From positions 2,728,001 through 2,792,000 of the forward strand of contig OZ252146.1 in NCBI GenBank assembly GCA_965248735.1: a stretch of 64,000 nt of DNA, written 5' to 3'. Positions within the stretch are counted from its first letter, which is position 1; each line of letters opens with the position of its first letter. Positions 37,724-46,209 of the stretch are shown in pieces. This stretch comes from Aldehydirespirator sp965248735. GTDB lineage: Bacteria; Actinomycetota; Acidimicrobiia; Acidimicrobiales; Aldehydirespiratoraceae. The position numbers and the translations under genes were made by a program. Under the pieces are notes generated by a model, which saw only the letters and a list, made by a program, of their open reading frames with translations, made no database searches and was not told the origin of the DNA.

Positions 37724-38716
37724 TCAGTGGTTATGGCGGGGCGTGCCATGGGTGCGTGCGGTGTCCTGGTACTTGACGGCTGGGCGCAAGAACAGTTGGG
37801 TGACCATGGATCGCTGGATCTCCTGCCAGGGGGTTTGCGACGGCGGCATCGGGTAGCCGCCCGCGGCTTCCAACTCCACCCTGCGGCGTTCGAGCTCTGC
37901 GTCGTCGACGAGCATGTCGGCGCGGCCGCGGCGCAGGTCGACGCGTACCCGGTCACCGGTTCGCAGCAGCGCGAGCCCGCCTCCGGCGGCGGCTTCAGGG
38001 GAAGCGTTGAGGATCGACGGCGAGCCAGACGTGCCTGACTGGCGACCGTCGCCGATGCAGGGCAACGAGTGGACGCCTCGAACAAGCAGCGCAGCCGGCG
38101 GTTGCATGTTCACGACCTCTGCCGCGCCCGGATAGCCGATGGGCCCGGCGCCCCGTACGAACAGCATGCAGTGTTCGTCGATCTCCAGCGCCGGGTCGTC
38201 GATGCGGGCCCGGTAGTCCTCTGGGCCGTCGAAGACCATGGCTCGCCCTTCGAACGCGTCGGGGTCACTGGGATCGGACAGGTAGCGCTGGCGGAACTCA
38301 TCTGAGATGACACTCGTCTTCATGATGGCGCTGTCGAAGAGGTTGCCCGACAGATGCACGAACCCGGCGTCGGTCATCAGTGGTTCATCGACCGTGCGGA
38401 TCACCTCAGGGGCAGTGATGCGCGCATCGGCGCAGTTCTGGCCGATGGTCTGCCCGTTGGCGGTGAGCGCGTCGGGATGAGGCAGCAGCCCGCCTCGCAT
38501 CAACTCGCTGACGACGGCGGGCACGCCTCCCGCATGGTGGTAGTCCTCGCCGAGATACTCTCCCGCGGGCATCAAGTTGACGAGCAGCGGAACGGCGAGG
38601 CCGTGCTCCTGCCAGTCGTCGTTGTCGAGGGGCACGCCGAGGTGTGCGGCGATGGCGTTGAGATGGATCGGGGCGTTGGTGGACCCTCCGATGGCCGAGT
38701 TCACCACGATGGCACA
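37724..38716 (-). pseudogene. C-terminal part of an IlvD/Edd-family dehydratase
   Basis: Starts inside the family at AIGGSTNAPIHLNAIAAH and continues with HHAGGVPAVVSELMRGGLL, VLRTVDEP-like VIRTVDEPL, MVFDGPEDYRARIDD, GAGPIGYPGAAEVVNM and IGDGRQSGTSGSPSILNASP. The first ~260 residues, including most Fe-S cysteines, are missing; homology stops near 38716, where a truncated transposase begins. The style is closer to sugar-acid (arabonate/fuconate) dehydratases than to IlvD proper. With the SDR fragment it suggests a lost sugar-acid oxidation cluster. Confidence 0.85.
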
Positions 38717-38727
38717 TCGGTGTCACA

Positions 38728-40569
38728 TTGGGGCATCTACCCAAAGACCTAGCCGAAGAGTTCAAGCTGACCGACAGCGACAAAGACCCCGGAGACCTAT
38801 GGGTCTCGCCCATCTACAGCACCATCCAAAACCAGCAGCACCGCCTCGAGGACAAGATCCGAGACGGGTCCATGGCCATCGGACAGGTCTGCAACACGAT
38901 GATCGACGCCAGCCTCCGAGGCGCCGACGTCGACGCCGTAAGAGCGCTCTCGGCCGACCCGGTCGCATTCGAGGGCTGGCACATAACCCAGCGCTTTGAC
39001 CGCCAGGCTGCGGTGAACAAGAAGGTGCGCGACCACTACCGCAAGAAGTGTGGACGTGACCTCCCGCTGGCCGAGATGGACATGTCCTCACCGGAGCTGA
39101 TCGCCGTGGCCAGCGAACTCGGAATACCCATCGGCGAAGACGGCCGGGTGCAACGAAGCGACAACGACCCCGACTCGCGCAGCGGCCACAAGTCCGGGAC
39201 CCCCAAGCGATCCGAACGCAGATACATCGGATTCGAAGGCCACAAGTTCGTCGCCACCCGCACCCACATCTACGACCCCAAGACAGACACCGTGACACTT
39301 GGCCCGAAGGTGCCGCCTTACGTGATGGCCAGCCACCTGTCGAAGGCCAACGAAAACGTCGGCCCCATCTTCGCCGACATGTTGCCACACGCGCTCAAGC
39401 GAGCCCCCAACACCGAACACATCCTCGCGGACGGGGGGGTCACCCAAAACTGGGAGTCGTTCAACACCAAGGTCATCGAGCTGGGCCTGCAGCTGCACCG
39501 CACCTTCGACGCCGACCACGTCCACGGAGGCGGTGACATCGTCAAGATCGTCGTCGGCAAGAAAAAGCAGAAGACTCACACCGTCATCGCGCACTGCGGC
39601 GAGCTGTTCCACGTCAACACCCCCAAGCACCTGTTGACTCCACCCCCCGAATACTTCGTGCTCGACGAGAAGAAACCCAAAGAGGGCGAGACCGCCGCCG
39701 AACGCAAAGCCCGAAAGAAACGCAACAAGCAGCGAGCCAAGATGAGAGCGAAGTGGATCAAGAAACGCCGCCGCTGGCGATACGACATCTACGGACGCCT
39801 CCCCGACGGGCGCCTACGGTTCATCTGCCCGTTCCACGCCGGCAAACTGTGGTGCGACGAGATACCGCCCTCATCAAAGCTCCGCGACGGCGCCAAGCAC
39901 GTAGCCCTGCCCGTGGGCACCACCAAATGTTGTAACGGCACCTTCACAGCGCCACTTCGCGATCTCGTCAAGATCGGCCACCAAGAACCCCCATACTTCT
40001 CAGCCGCGCACGCCAGGGTGTACAACACCCGCATCCCTGTCGAGGGACGCTTCGGGATTGACCAGGAACGGGGAGCATACGCGCCCCGCTCATGCCGAGC
40101 GCCACGACTCGTACCTCACGCCCTCGCGTCATTCGTATTCGACGCCATCGGCAACCTTCAACTCACCATGAACAAAGAGATCGAAGAGCTCTACGAAATC
40201 ATCGACAACTACCAACCCCCCACCAACAGCGAGCCGTCCATGGACCGACCCGACGACGACGATGGACCCACCGACGACACTGGATCCGCGGAAGAATCTG
40301 CCGACGACGCTGGACTGATCGACGGCGATGGATCCGCGGAAGAGTCTGCCGACGACACTGGATCCGCGGACGAATCTGCCGACGACGATGGACCCATCGA
40401 CAGCGATGGACCCGCCGACGAATCCGCCGACGACGGAGGGTCTGGGAACGAACAGGCCCGCTTAGTGGACTCACCCAGAGCAAGCCCAGAACCCCAGCAC
40501 GCGACCGACATTGACAACAGCCCCGACAGGGACAGGCGCGCATCAGCGCCGCCCAGAGCGCCTCCCTAG
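38728..40569 (+). pseudogene. N-terminally truncated transposase with zinc motif and acidic tail
   Basis: 613 residues remain. Transposase-like landmarks are GHKFVATRTHIYD, HILADGGVTQNWESF and, near the C terminus, RIPVEGRFGIDQERGA, plausible D...D...E positions of a DDE enzyme. A Cys/His-rich insert CPFHAGKLWCDE...TKCCNG could bind zinc. The last ~95 residues are acidic repeats (SADDDGPIDSDGPADESADD). The frame is open through 38719 with no start, abutting the broken IlvD gene, so the N terminus is lost or replaced. I cannot name the IS family. A relic of the same type lies at 22.5 kb. Confidence 0.7.
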
Positions 40570-40589
40570 AAGCCGCTGAACCCACAACA

Positions 40590-40620
40590 CGAAGCTGACG
40601 GCTTCTCGCCGTCAGCTTCG
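40590..40620. terminator. Strong hairpin after the transposase
   Basis: Perfect 13-bp arms (40590-40602, 40608-40620) around a TTCTC loop, 20 bp after the stop. No T tract follows. Could be a terminator or part of the element end. Confidence 0.6.
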
Positions 40621-40769
40621 CCGCGCCCTCACAGACCCCAACCGGCGATCCTCGGAGCCCCGAGCCAGCCCGCGGGCTCACTGAAGCCGTTCACGCTCCA
40701 AATCTCCCGCTGAAATGGCGTTTTCTTGCTAACCCCGGATCAAAGATCGTCTAACTCTGTGCCATCTCA

Positions 40770-40847
40770 TGGTGGGCGCGGAGGGACTCGAACCCCCGGC
40801 CTCTTCCTTGTAAGGGAAGCGCTCTGAACCGCCTGAGCTACGCGCCC
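40770..40847 (-). tRNA. tRNA-Val (anticodon TAC)
   Basis: Complete cloverleaf on the minus strand: acceptor GGGCGCG/CGCGCCC, D arm GCTC...GAGC, anticodon stem CTTCC/GGAAG with loop CTTACAA giving anticodon TAC, T arm with TTCGAGT, and encoded CCA. Confidence 0.96.
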
Positions 40848-40939
40848 GCGGGCCGAGCCTAATCGCTGTGCCGGATCGCCCGTCCTGTCCAATGCGCCCA
40901 TCACGCGGGCAGCCTGGTCGATGGCCTAGAGCCCGGGTC

Positions 40940-41521
40940 ATGAGCTACCCCGCAACACTACAAATCGACGCTCCGGACCGGATCGCCAGATGGCGGCCGC
41001 TCGTGCAATGGTTCTTGGCGATACCGCACGTCATTGTTGCCGTGGTGCTCGGCACGGTGTCCAACGTCGTGGCGATCATTTCATGGATCGCCATCGTCAT
41101 CACCGGCCAGCTCGCGGTCGGGCTCGCAGATTTCCAGGCGATGTCACTGCGCTACCAACTACGCATCAGCGCCTATTCGAATTTCCTGCACGACGAGTAT
41201 CCCCCGTTCGCGTTCGATACCACGAGCGCCGATCCGGGCGGCACGCCGGTGACGGCGAACTACTCCCCCGCGCTCGAGGGTCGCAACCGGCTCACCGTGC
41301 TGCTGCGGATCATCTGGATGATCCCGGCGATGATCTTCTCGCTCATCATCTCGGTGATCGCTTACATCTGCGGGATTCTCGGCTTCTTCGCCGTACTGAT
41401 CACCGGTCGCTGGCCCGCAGGACTGCGCCGGTGGGTGGTGGCCTCGATGGTGGTCGGCAACCGCCTTGACGCCTACTTCGCGCTGCTCACCGACGAGTAC
41501 CCGCCGTTCTCGATCGACTGA
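40940..41521 (+). CDS. DUF4389-family membrane protein
   Basis: 193 residues made of two similar halves, each with a hydrophobic hairpin and an ending like FLHDEYPPF (first) and LLTDEYPPFSID (second). Membrane segments are WFLAIPHVIVAVVLGTV, VVAIISWIAIVITGQLA, IIWMIPAMIFSLIISVIA and ICGILGFFAVLITGRW. The DEYPPF box and the RNRLTV/RIARW boxes match DUF4389. Function unknown. ATG at 40940 chosen because the region before it is not conserved-looking. Confidence 0.85.
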   Translation: MSYPATLQIDAPDRIARWRPLVQWFLAIPHVIVAVVLGTVSNVVAIISWIAIVITGQLAVGLADFQAMSLRYQLRISAYSNFLHDEYPPFAFDTTSADPGGTPVTANYSPALEGRNRLTVLLRIIWMIPAMIFSLIISVIAYICGILGFFAVLITGRWPAGLRRWVVASMVVGNRLDAYFALLTDEYPPFSID

Positions 41522-41552
41522 TCCCGCTGGGTGGGGCGGGCAGTTCTCGGAT

Positions 41553-42317
41553 TCACCACCGGTCGGGCCCGGGACCGATCCCGGTCAGCTGGCCGTAGGC
41601 GTCCATCAGATCCTCCAGCAGCCGCGGGGTCGCGGCCACAGGGGCTCGCCTCGCGGCGTGGTCGGTTGTGACCAGTTGGCGTCCAACGCCGTCGACAACC
41701 CCGACACCGGCCTCCTGGCACACCAGCAGGCCGCCCAGATAGTCCCACGATCCCAAGCCGTCGGAGGAGAAGTCGATGTAGCCGTCGAGGCGTCCGTCGG
41801 CGACTGCGCACAGCTCCAGGGCGGCCGCGCCCAGTGTTCGGACCTGGGCCCAGCCGCCCCACCCGGGCGCCTGCCCGTTGATGGCGACCACCGCAGAGTG
41901 CAGGGGTGTCTCCTCCCTGCGAGCCAGCAGAGTTCCGTCACGCCGGGCGCCGCCGCCCCGCACCGCCTCGAAGCGTTCGCCGCTGCCGTGGTCGTGGACG
42001 ACGGCGGCCGCCGGCAGGCCTCCGTCCACGATGCAGATGCTGGTCGCGAAGTAGCGGATCCCCCGGGACGCGTTGGTCGACCCGTCCACCGGGTCGAGCA
42101 CCGCAATCGGACCGGCGCCCTCTTCCAGCCCGCTCTCCTCGCTGAGCACCCGCAGACCGCCGTCCCTCAGCACCGCTGTGGCCGCTGCGTCGGCGGCCAT
42201 GTCGAAGCCGTACTGACCCGGCTTGCGACCGGTAGGACCCCAGTCGGTGCACTCGGCCAGCGCGGTTACCGTGGCATCGGCGGCGTCGTTGAGAACGTCG
42301 AGGAGGTCCCGCTTCAT
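41553..42317 (-). CDS. Inositol monophosphatase-family phosphatase
   Basis: 254 residues. The three metal-site motifs of the IMPase/FBPase superfamily are present: SEESG (59-63), LDPVDGSTN (74-82) and GSWDYLGGLLVCQEAG near residue 190. Members dephosphorylate inositol-1-phosphate, histidinol phosphate, fructose-1,6-bisphosphate or PAP; the sequence alone does not decide. ATG start; divergent from the following plus-strand gene with 120 bp between them. Confidence 0.9.
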   Translation of the reverse strand: MKRDLLDVLNDAADATVTALAECTDWGPTGRKPGQYGFDMAADAAATAVLRDGGLRVLSEESGLEEGAGPIAVLDPVDGSTNASRGIRYFATSICIVDGGLPAAAVVHDHGSGERFEAVRGGGARRDGTLLARREETPLHSAVVAINGQAPGWGGWAQVRTLGAAALELCAVADGRLDGYIDFSSDGLGSWDYLGGLLVCQEAGVGVVDGVGRQLVTTDHAARRAPVAATPRLLEDLMDAYGQLTGIGPGPDRW

Positions 42318-42436
42318 TCCCGCCAGTGAAGCAGGTCAGCCGCTGGAGTCACACCTTCGAATGATCCGGGCACAATACAACGCCGCTCAGCCGCTCAGAT
42401 CGTGTATATACGACCGGAGCGGGAAACAGTTTCGTC

Positions 42437-43066
42437 ATGTCCGACGGTCGTGGCACGCTGTTGCTGGAACCAAGATCCAAACAAAGGGGTGTCCGCGTGT
42501 CGCTGATCGATCTGCACGGGTTCGTTGCCAACCTCAAGGAGCACGTGTCCGAGCACGGCTTCCACGTCCACGGCGACCGGCACTTCGTGGAGACGTACTC
42601 CAACCGCCAGACCTGGGAGGTCGACCTGCACCCGGACCACGCGTGCGGCGGGCCGCTCGACATGGTGTTGTGCGTCGAGGCCGAGTCGCGCACCCTGCTG
42701 ACGTTCGAGGACGACGTGAACAGCCGCCCGGAGGACGAGGATCCCGACGACGCCATCACCGTGCCGATGACCCTCAGCTTCGTGCTCCCGCCCCTGCACC
42801 TGGGTCCCGACCTGCTTGTGCTGGTCACCGATCTCGCCGCCATCGGCGGCCCCGAATTGCCGTTGCAGGTGTCGTCAGTGGACCGGGTGGCGGCCGTCAC
42901 CGACGCTGCGGAGCGGACCGTGAACATCGAGGCACGCGTCGAGCTGGCATTGAGCCGCATCTATCTGGGCCAGGACCTCGAGGTGCTCTGCGAAATGCTC
43001 GATCGGGCCTGCAGCGTCTGCGAGTTCCTGCTCGACCGGGCCCCCGCCTGGCTCGGAGAGTTGTAG
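42437..43066 (+). CDS. Hypothetical protein, 209 residues
   Basis: Soluble, acidic protein without signal or membrane segment. It contains HGFHVHGDRHFVETYSNRQ and a proline-rich centre TLSFVLPPLHLGPDLLVLV, and ends CEFLLDRAPAWLGEL. No family recognised. A GTG at 42497 with an AAAGGGG site eight bases upstream is an alternative and perhaps better start (189 residues). Converges with the peroxiredoxin gene. Confidence 0.65.
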   Translation: MSDGRGTLLLEPRSKQRGVRVSLIDLHGFVANLKEHVSEHGFHVHGDRHFVETYSNRQTWEVDLHPDHACGGPLDMVLCVEAESRTLLTFEDDVNSRPEDEDPDDAITVPMTLSFVLPPLHLGPDLLVLVTDLAAIGGPELPLQVSSVDRVAAVTDAAERTVNIEARVELALSRIYLGQDLEVLCEMLDRACSVCEFLLDRAPAWLGEL

Positions 43067-43118
43067 AGAGCTTCTCCGGGGGGTCGCGCCGTTCCGAGGG
43101 CGGTCGCTGCGCCCGCCG

Positions 43119-43574
43119 TCAGGAGCTGATCGCGCTGCGCAGCGCCTCCAGTGCCCGGTCGGCATGGATGCGCATGTTCAGTTCAGCGCGGACGGTCTGC
43201 AGCACCGAGCCGTCTCGGCCGATCACTATCGTTCGCCGCTTGTTCGGCAGGGGACGGCGCCTGACCATGCCATAGCGGCGGGCAATGGCCCGGTCAGGGT
43301 CCGACAGCAGCGCGAAGCCAAGGGTGTTGGCGTCATGGAACTCGAGTTGCCGATCCACCTGATCGGCGCTGATTCCCACGACACTGGCTCCGAGTTCTGC
43401 GAACTCACCAGACAGATCGCGGAAATGGCAGCTTTGTCGGGTTCAACCGGCTGTCATCGCCTTGGGGTAGTAGTACATGACGACGGGCCCCATTTCGAGC
43501 AGGTCGCGCAGGACCACCGTGTTGCCGTTCTGGTCGAGTGCCTCGAAGTCGGGGACCTTTTCTCCAACCTCCAC
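43119..43574 (-). CDS. bcp: Selenocysteine peroxiredoxin (bcp type) with in-frame TGA
   Basis: Thioredoxin-fold peroxidase reducing hydroperoxides. One continuous frame of 151 codons from GTG 43574 is broken only by TGA at 43445-43443 (codon 44). Around it: VGEKVPDFEALDQNG, VVMYYYPKAMTAG-U-TRQSCHFRDLSGEF, GASVVGISADQ. The TGA falls exactly on the peroxidatic cysteine of bcp (GCTxxxC), and the resolving-type Cys49 is kept at the usual +5 spacing. Length is normal (~150). GGGAGGAGGG precedes the GTG; an in-frame ATG at 43607 is an alternative. A SECIS-like stem follows the TGA. It is last in a run with two acyl-CoA dehydrogenase genes. Alternative: a simple nonsense mutation. Confidence 0.8.
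43407..43445 (-). promoter_or_regulatory. Candidate SECIS element following the Sec codon
   Basis: The 36 nt directly after the TGA begin ACCCGACA and end UGUCUGGU, pairing in a 7-bp stem with one C-U mismatch, enclosing a 20-nt apical region. Size and distance fit bacterial SECIS stems that lie immediately 3' of UGA. Folding was done by eye. Confidence 0.5.
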
Positions 43575-43620
43575 CTTCTGCCCTCCTCCCGCTGCTTGTG
43601 GACCCATTGTTGCCGATGCT

Positions 43621-44628
43621 TCATCGTCTGATCGAAGCGGCGACGCGGTCAGCGTGGAAGTCGGCCCCGCCCCAAGAGCGCGCCAGCGCCCAGGAGCGCT
43701 TCAGGTAGACGTGCAGGTCGTATTCGGTCGTGTAGCCGATGGCACCGTGGCACTGGAGGGCGGCCCGGCCGGTGACGGCGGCCGCCTCGCCGGCGAGCCA
43801 CTTGGCCTGCGACACGCTGCGGGTGGCCTCGGGGCGGCTGTGGGCGACGGCATAGGCGGCGTACAGAACGGCCGGGCTGGCGAACTCAATCTGAATCCTG
43901 GCGTTGGCCAGGTGATGCTTGACTGCCTGGAAGCTCCCTATCGGCCTGCCGAACTGGTGGCGCTGGGCCGCGTAGTCCACGGTTAGCTCGAGCATGGCCC
44001 GGCTCAGGCCCACGAGTTCTGCGGCGGCGCCGAGCACTCCCCGGTCGAAGGCGGCCGCCACCGCGTCGGGATCCTCGGTGACGGTGTCGCCTGCGGCTCG
44101 GGGCTGCACGCGCCCGCAGTGCCTGGAGGCGTCGACGGTCGCCACCGGCTCAACGTCCACCTCGTGAGACTCGTAGAGCCGCAGCCCGCGGCCGGAGACC
44201 AGAAGGAAGGACTCGGCGAATGTCGCCGAGGGAACAGCCGCGCCGAGGTCGGTGGCCAGCATCGGCCCCACGGCGCCGAGGTCGGTGGCCAGCATCGGCC
44301 CCACCGCGCCGAGGTCGGTGGCCAGCATCGGCCCCACTACGCCGAGGGGCGCGGCCACCAGCGCGGTCTCCGTCAGAGGATGAGGCAGTGCGGCCCTGCC
44401 GGCCTCCTCCAGCACCGGCACCAGGTAGGTTTCGTCGAGTCCCAAGCCTCCGTCGGACTGTGGCACCAGCACCGACAGCGCCCCGGCCGCAGTCAGTGCC
44501 TGCCACGGCGCCGGGTCCGGCGCTTGCGTCCAGGCCGCCCGTACCGCCGCGGGCGGGCAGAGTTCGGTGAGCAGATCCCGTGCCGTCGAGCGCAGCGCCT
44601 CGCGGTCCTCGTCGAGCGCGAACCTCAT
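43621..44628 (-). CDS. Acyl-CoA dehydrogenase, short subunit type
   Basis: 335 residues starting MRFALDEDREALRSTARDLL, with YAAQRHQFGRPIGSFQAVKHHLA, QCHGAIGYTTEYDLHVYLKR and a C-terminal RSWGG. The usual FAD/substrate middle domain is short and contains a triplicated VGPMLATDLGA insert. Adjacent pairs of such genes encode alpha2beta2 acyl-CoA dehydrogenases in actinobacterial steroid and lipid catabolism; this would be the subunit with poorly conserved FAD motifs. ATG at 44628 chosen because upstream codons have no homology. It follows the partner gene by 64 bp. Confidence 0.88.
   Translation of the reverse strand: MRFALDEDREALRSTARDLLTELCPPAAVRAAWTQAPDPAPWQALTAAGALSVLVPQSDGGLGLDETYLVPVLEEAGRAALPHPLTETALVAAPLGVVGPMLATDLGAVGPMLATDLGAVGPMLATDLGAAVPSATFAESFLLVSGRGLRLYESHEVDVEPVATVDASRHCGRVQPRAAGDTVTEDPDAVAAAFDRGVLGAAAELVGLSRAMLELTVDYAAQRHQFGRPIGSFQAVKHHLANARIQIEFASPAVLYAAYAVAHSRPEATRSVSQAKWLAGEAAAVTGRAALQCHGAIGYTTEYDLHVYLKRSWALARSWGGADFHADRVAASIRR
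44246..44344. repeat. Three 33-bp in-frame tandem repeats in an acyl-CoA dehydrogenase
   Basis: Units at 44246-44278, 44279-44311 and 44312-44344 differ by one to three bases near their ends and encode VGPMLATDLGA on the minus strand. Confidence 0.96.
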
Positions 44629-44692
44629 CGCGGCCTCGACTTCGCCGGAGATCGCCGGCCCGAGGCTCGCCCCCCGTCGTCCAAGGTGAGAT

Positions 44693-45844
44693 TCATCGCG
44701 GCAGGCCGAGGACGCGCTCGGCCACGATGTTGCGCTGCACCTCGTTGGTCCCGGCATAGATCGGGCCGGCCAGCGAGAACTGGTGCCCCTTGCTCCAGGG
44801 CCCCTCCAACTCGGCTTCGGGGCCCAGCAGGTCGAGGGCGATCTCGTGCAACTCGATGTCGAGTTCCGACCACCAGATTTTGGCCAGGCTGGCCTCCGAC
44901 CCGATGTGGCGGCCGTCGATGAGCGCGGTGACAGTTTGCAGGGTCTGGAGGCGGTAGGCGTCCGCTCGCATCCACGCCGTGGCGATGCGGCGTCGCATGG
45001 ACGCGTCCGCGCCGCGCTCCGAGCACAGCGCGAGCAGGTTCGCGACGGTGGCCTGGTACCGGCCGGGCGAGCGCAGCAGCCCCCGCTCTGTGCTGGCCGC
45101 TGACACGGCCACGTGCCAGCCCTGGTCCACCTCTCCGAGAACCACGTTGGTGCCGACGGCTTCGTCGGGCAGGAACGCTTCGGTGAAGAAGACCTCGGCG
45201 AAGCCCTCGTCGCCGTCGAGGCGGCCGAACCCCCGCACGGTGATGCCGTCCAGATCGAGTGGCACGAGCAGGTAGGTCAGACCGCGGTGGCGCTCCGAGG
45301 CGGGGTCGGAGCGGAACAGGCCGAAGAGGTGGGTGCAGAACGCGCCCCGGGTGGTCCAGGTCTTCTGCCCGTCGAGCACCCAGCCGTCCGCCACGCGGCG
45401 GGCCCGGCTGGACACCCCCGCGAGGTCGCTGCCCGCGTTGGGCTCGGACCAGCCCTGGCACCACAGGTCCTGCGCCGCCGCGATGCGGGGCAGCAGGAGG
45501 TCCTTCTGGGCTTGCGTGCCGTGCTCGAAGATCGACGGCGCCAGGATCTGGATCCCGTTCTGGGTGACTCTCTGGGGGGCGCCGGCCCGCCAGTACTCCT
45601 CTTCGAATATGAGCCAGTCCCAGAGCGTGCCGTCACGGCCCCCGTACGCCCGTGGCCACGACACCGCCGACCAGCTCGCATCGTGGAGGCGCCCCTCCCA
45701 GAGCAGCTGCTGCTCGAACCCCTCGCGGGTGTCGCCGGACAACTCGACACCGGTCTCAGCGTGCCAGGCGGCCAGATTGCTCTTTAGCCATCGGCGCAGC
45801 TCCAGGCGTGTTTCGGCCTGCGCTGCGCTCCAGTTCAGATCCAC
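44693..45844 (-). CDS. Acyl-CoA dehydrogenase, long subunit type
   Basis: 383 residues with standard motifs: WCQGWSEPNAGSDLAG (substrate/FAD), WVLDGQKTWTTRGAFCTHLF, LLRSPGRYQATV and IYAGTNEVQRNIVAERVLGL. It is likely the FAD-binding partner of the next gene, together forming a heteromeric dehydrogenase that desaturates a CoA thioester. A tRNA gene lies upstream on the same strand, 37 bp away. Confidence 0.92.
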   Translation of the reverse strand: MDLNWSAAQAETRLELRRWLKSNLAAWHAETGVELSGDTREGFEQQLLWEGRLHDASWSAVSWPRAYGGRDGTLWDWLIFEEEYWRAGAPQRVTQNGIQILAPSIFEHGTQAQKDLLLPRIAAAQDLWCQGWSEPNAGSDLAGVSSRARRVADGWVLDGQKTWTTRGAFCTHLFGLFRSDPASERHRGLTYLLVPLDLDGITVRGFGRLDGDEGFAEVFFTEAFLPDEAVGTNVVLGEVDQGWHVAVSAASTERGLLRSPGRYQATVANLLALCSERGADASMRRRIATAWMRADAYRLQTLQTVTALIDGRHIGSEASLAKIWWSELDIELHEIALDLLGPEAELEGPWSKGHQFSLAGPIYAGTNEVQRNIVAERVLGLPR

Positions 45845-45881
45845 CGCAGCCCCCGGTCCTCGCCCGCGCCCGCGCCGATAG

Positions 45882-45954
<73 letters not shown>

Positions 45955-46049
45955 GCTCCGACGCTACCGTCGGGCCGGTCGCGAGCCATCGGCGGGCGGG
46001 TGCACTCGGCAGCAGACCCGGCTCCGAATGGGTCATCCAATACCGAGGG

Positions 46050-46135
46050 TTCCCCTGCTGGCTCGACACTTCGATGCGGATCTCGTGCGCCGCGACTTCG
46101 TGCCGGGCGCCCCCGATGCGGTGTGGGCCGGCAAG
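46050..46135 (+). pseudogene. Short IS3-type orfB fragment
   Basis: LLARHFDADLVRRDFVPGAP followed by DAVW resembles the region LLGRDFAPGAPDRAW of the IS3 orfB at 62.0 kb. About 28 codons only. Confidence 0.55.
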
Positions 46136-46209
46136 TCGTCATCGGTTCGCTGGAATCTCTCACTCAAGCCTGCTTCAGAACCGCAATCCGCGAATGCTGT
46201 CTCGCCATA

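Noticed and set aside
40240..40450. Separate acidic-repeat gene after the transposase
   Set aside because: The acidic repeats are in frame with the transposase and have no start or ribosome site of their own.
43119..43379. A short 86-residue protein starting after the TGA
   Set aside because: It begins in the middle of the peroxiredoxin fold; coding similarity continues upstream through the TGA, so it is part of the longer gene.
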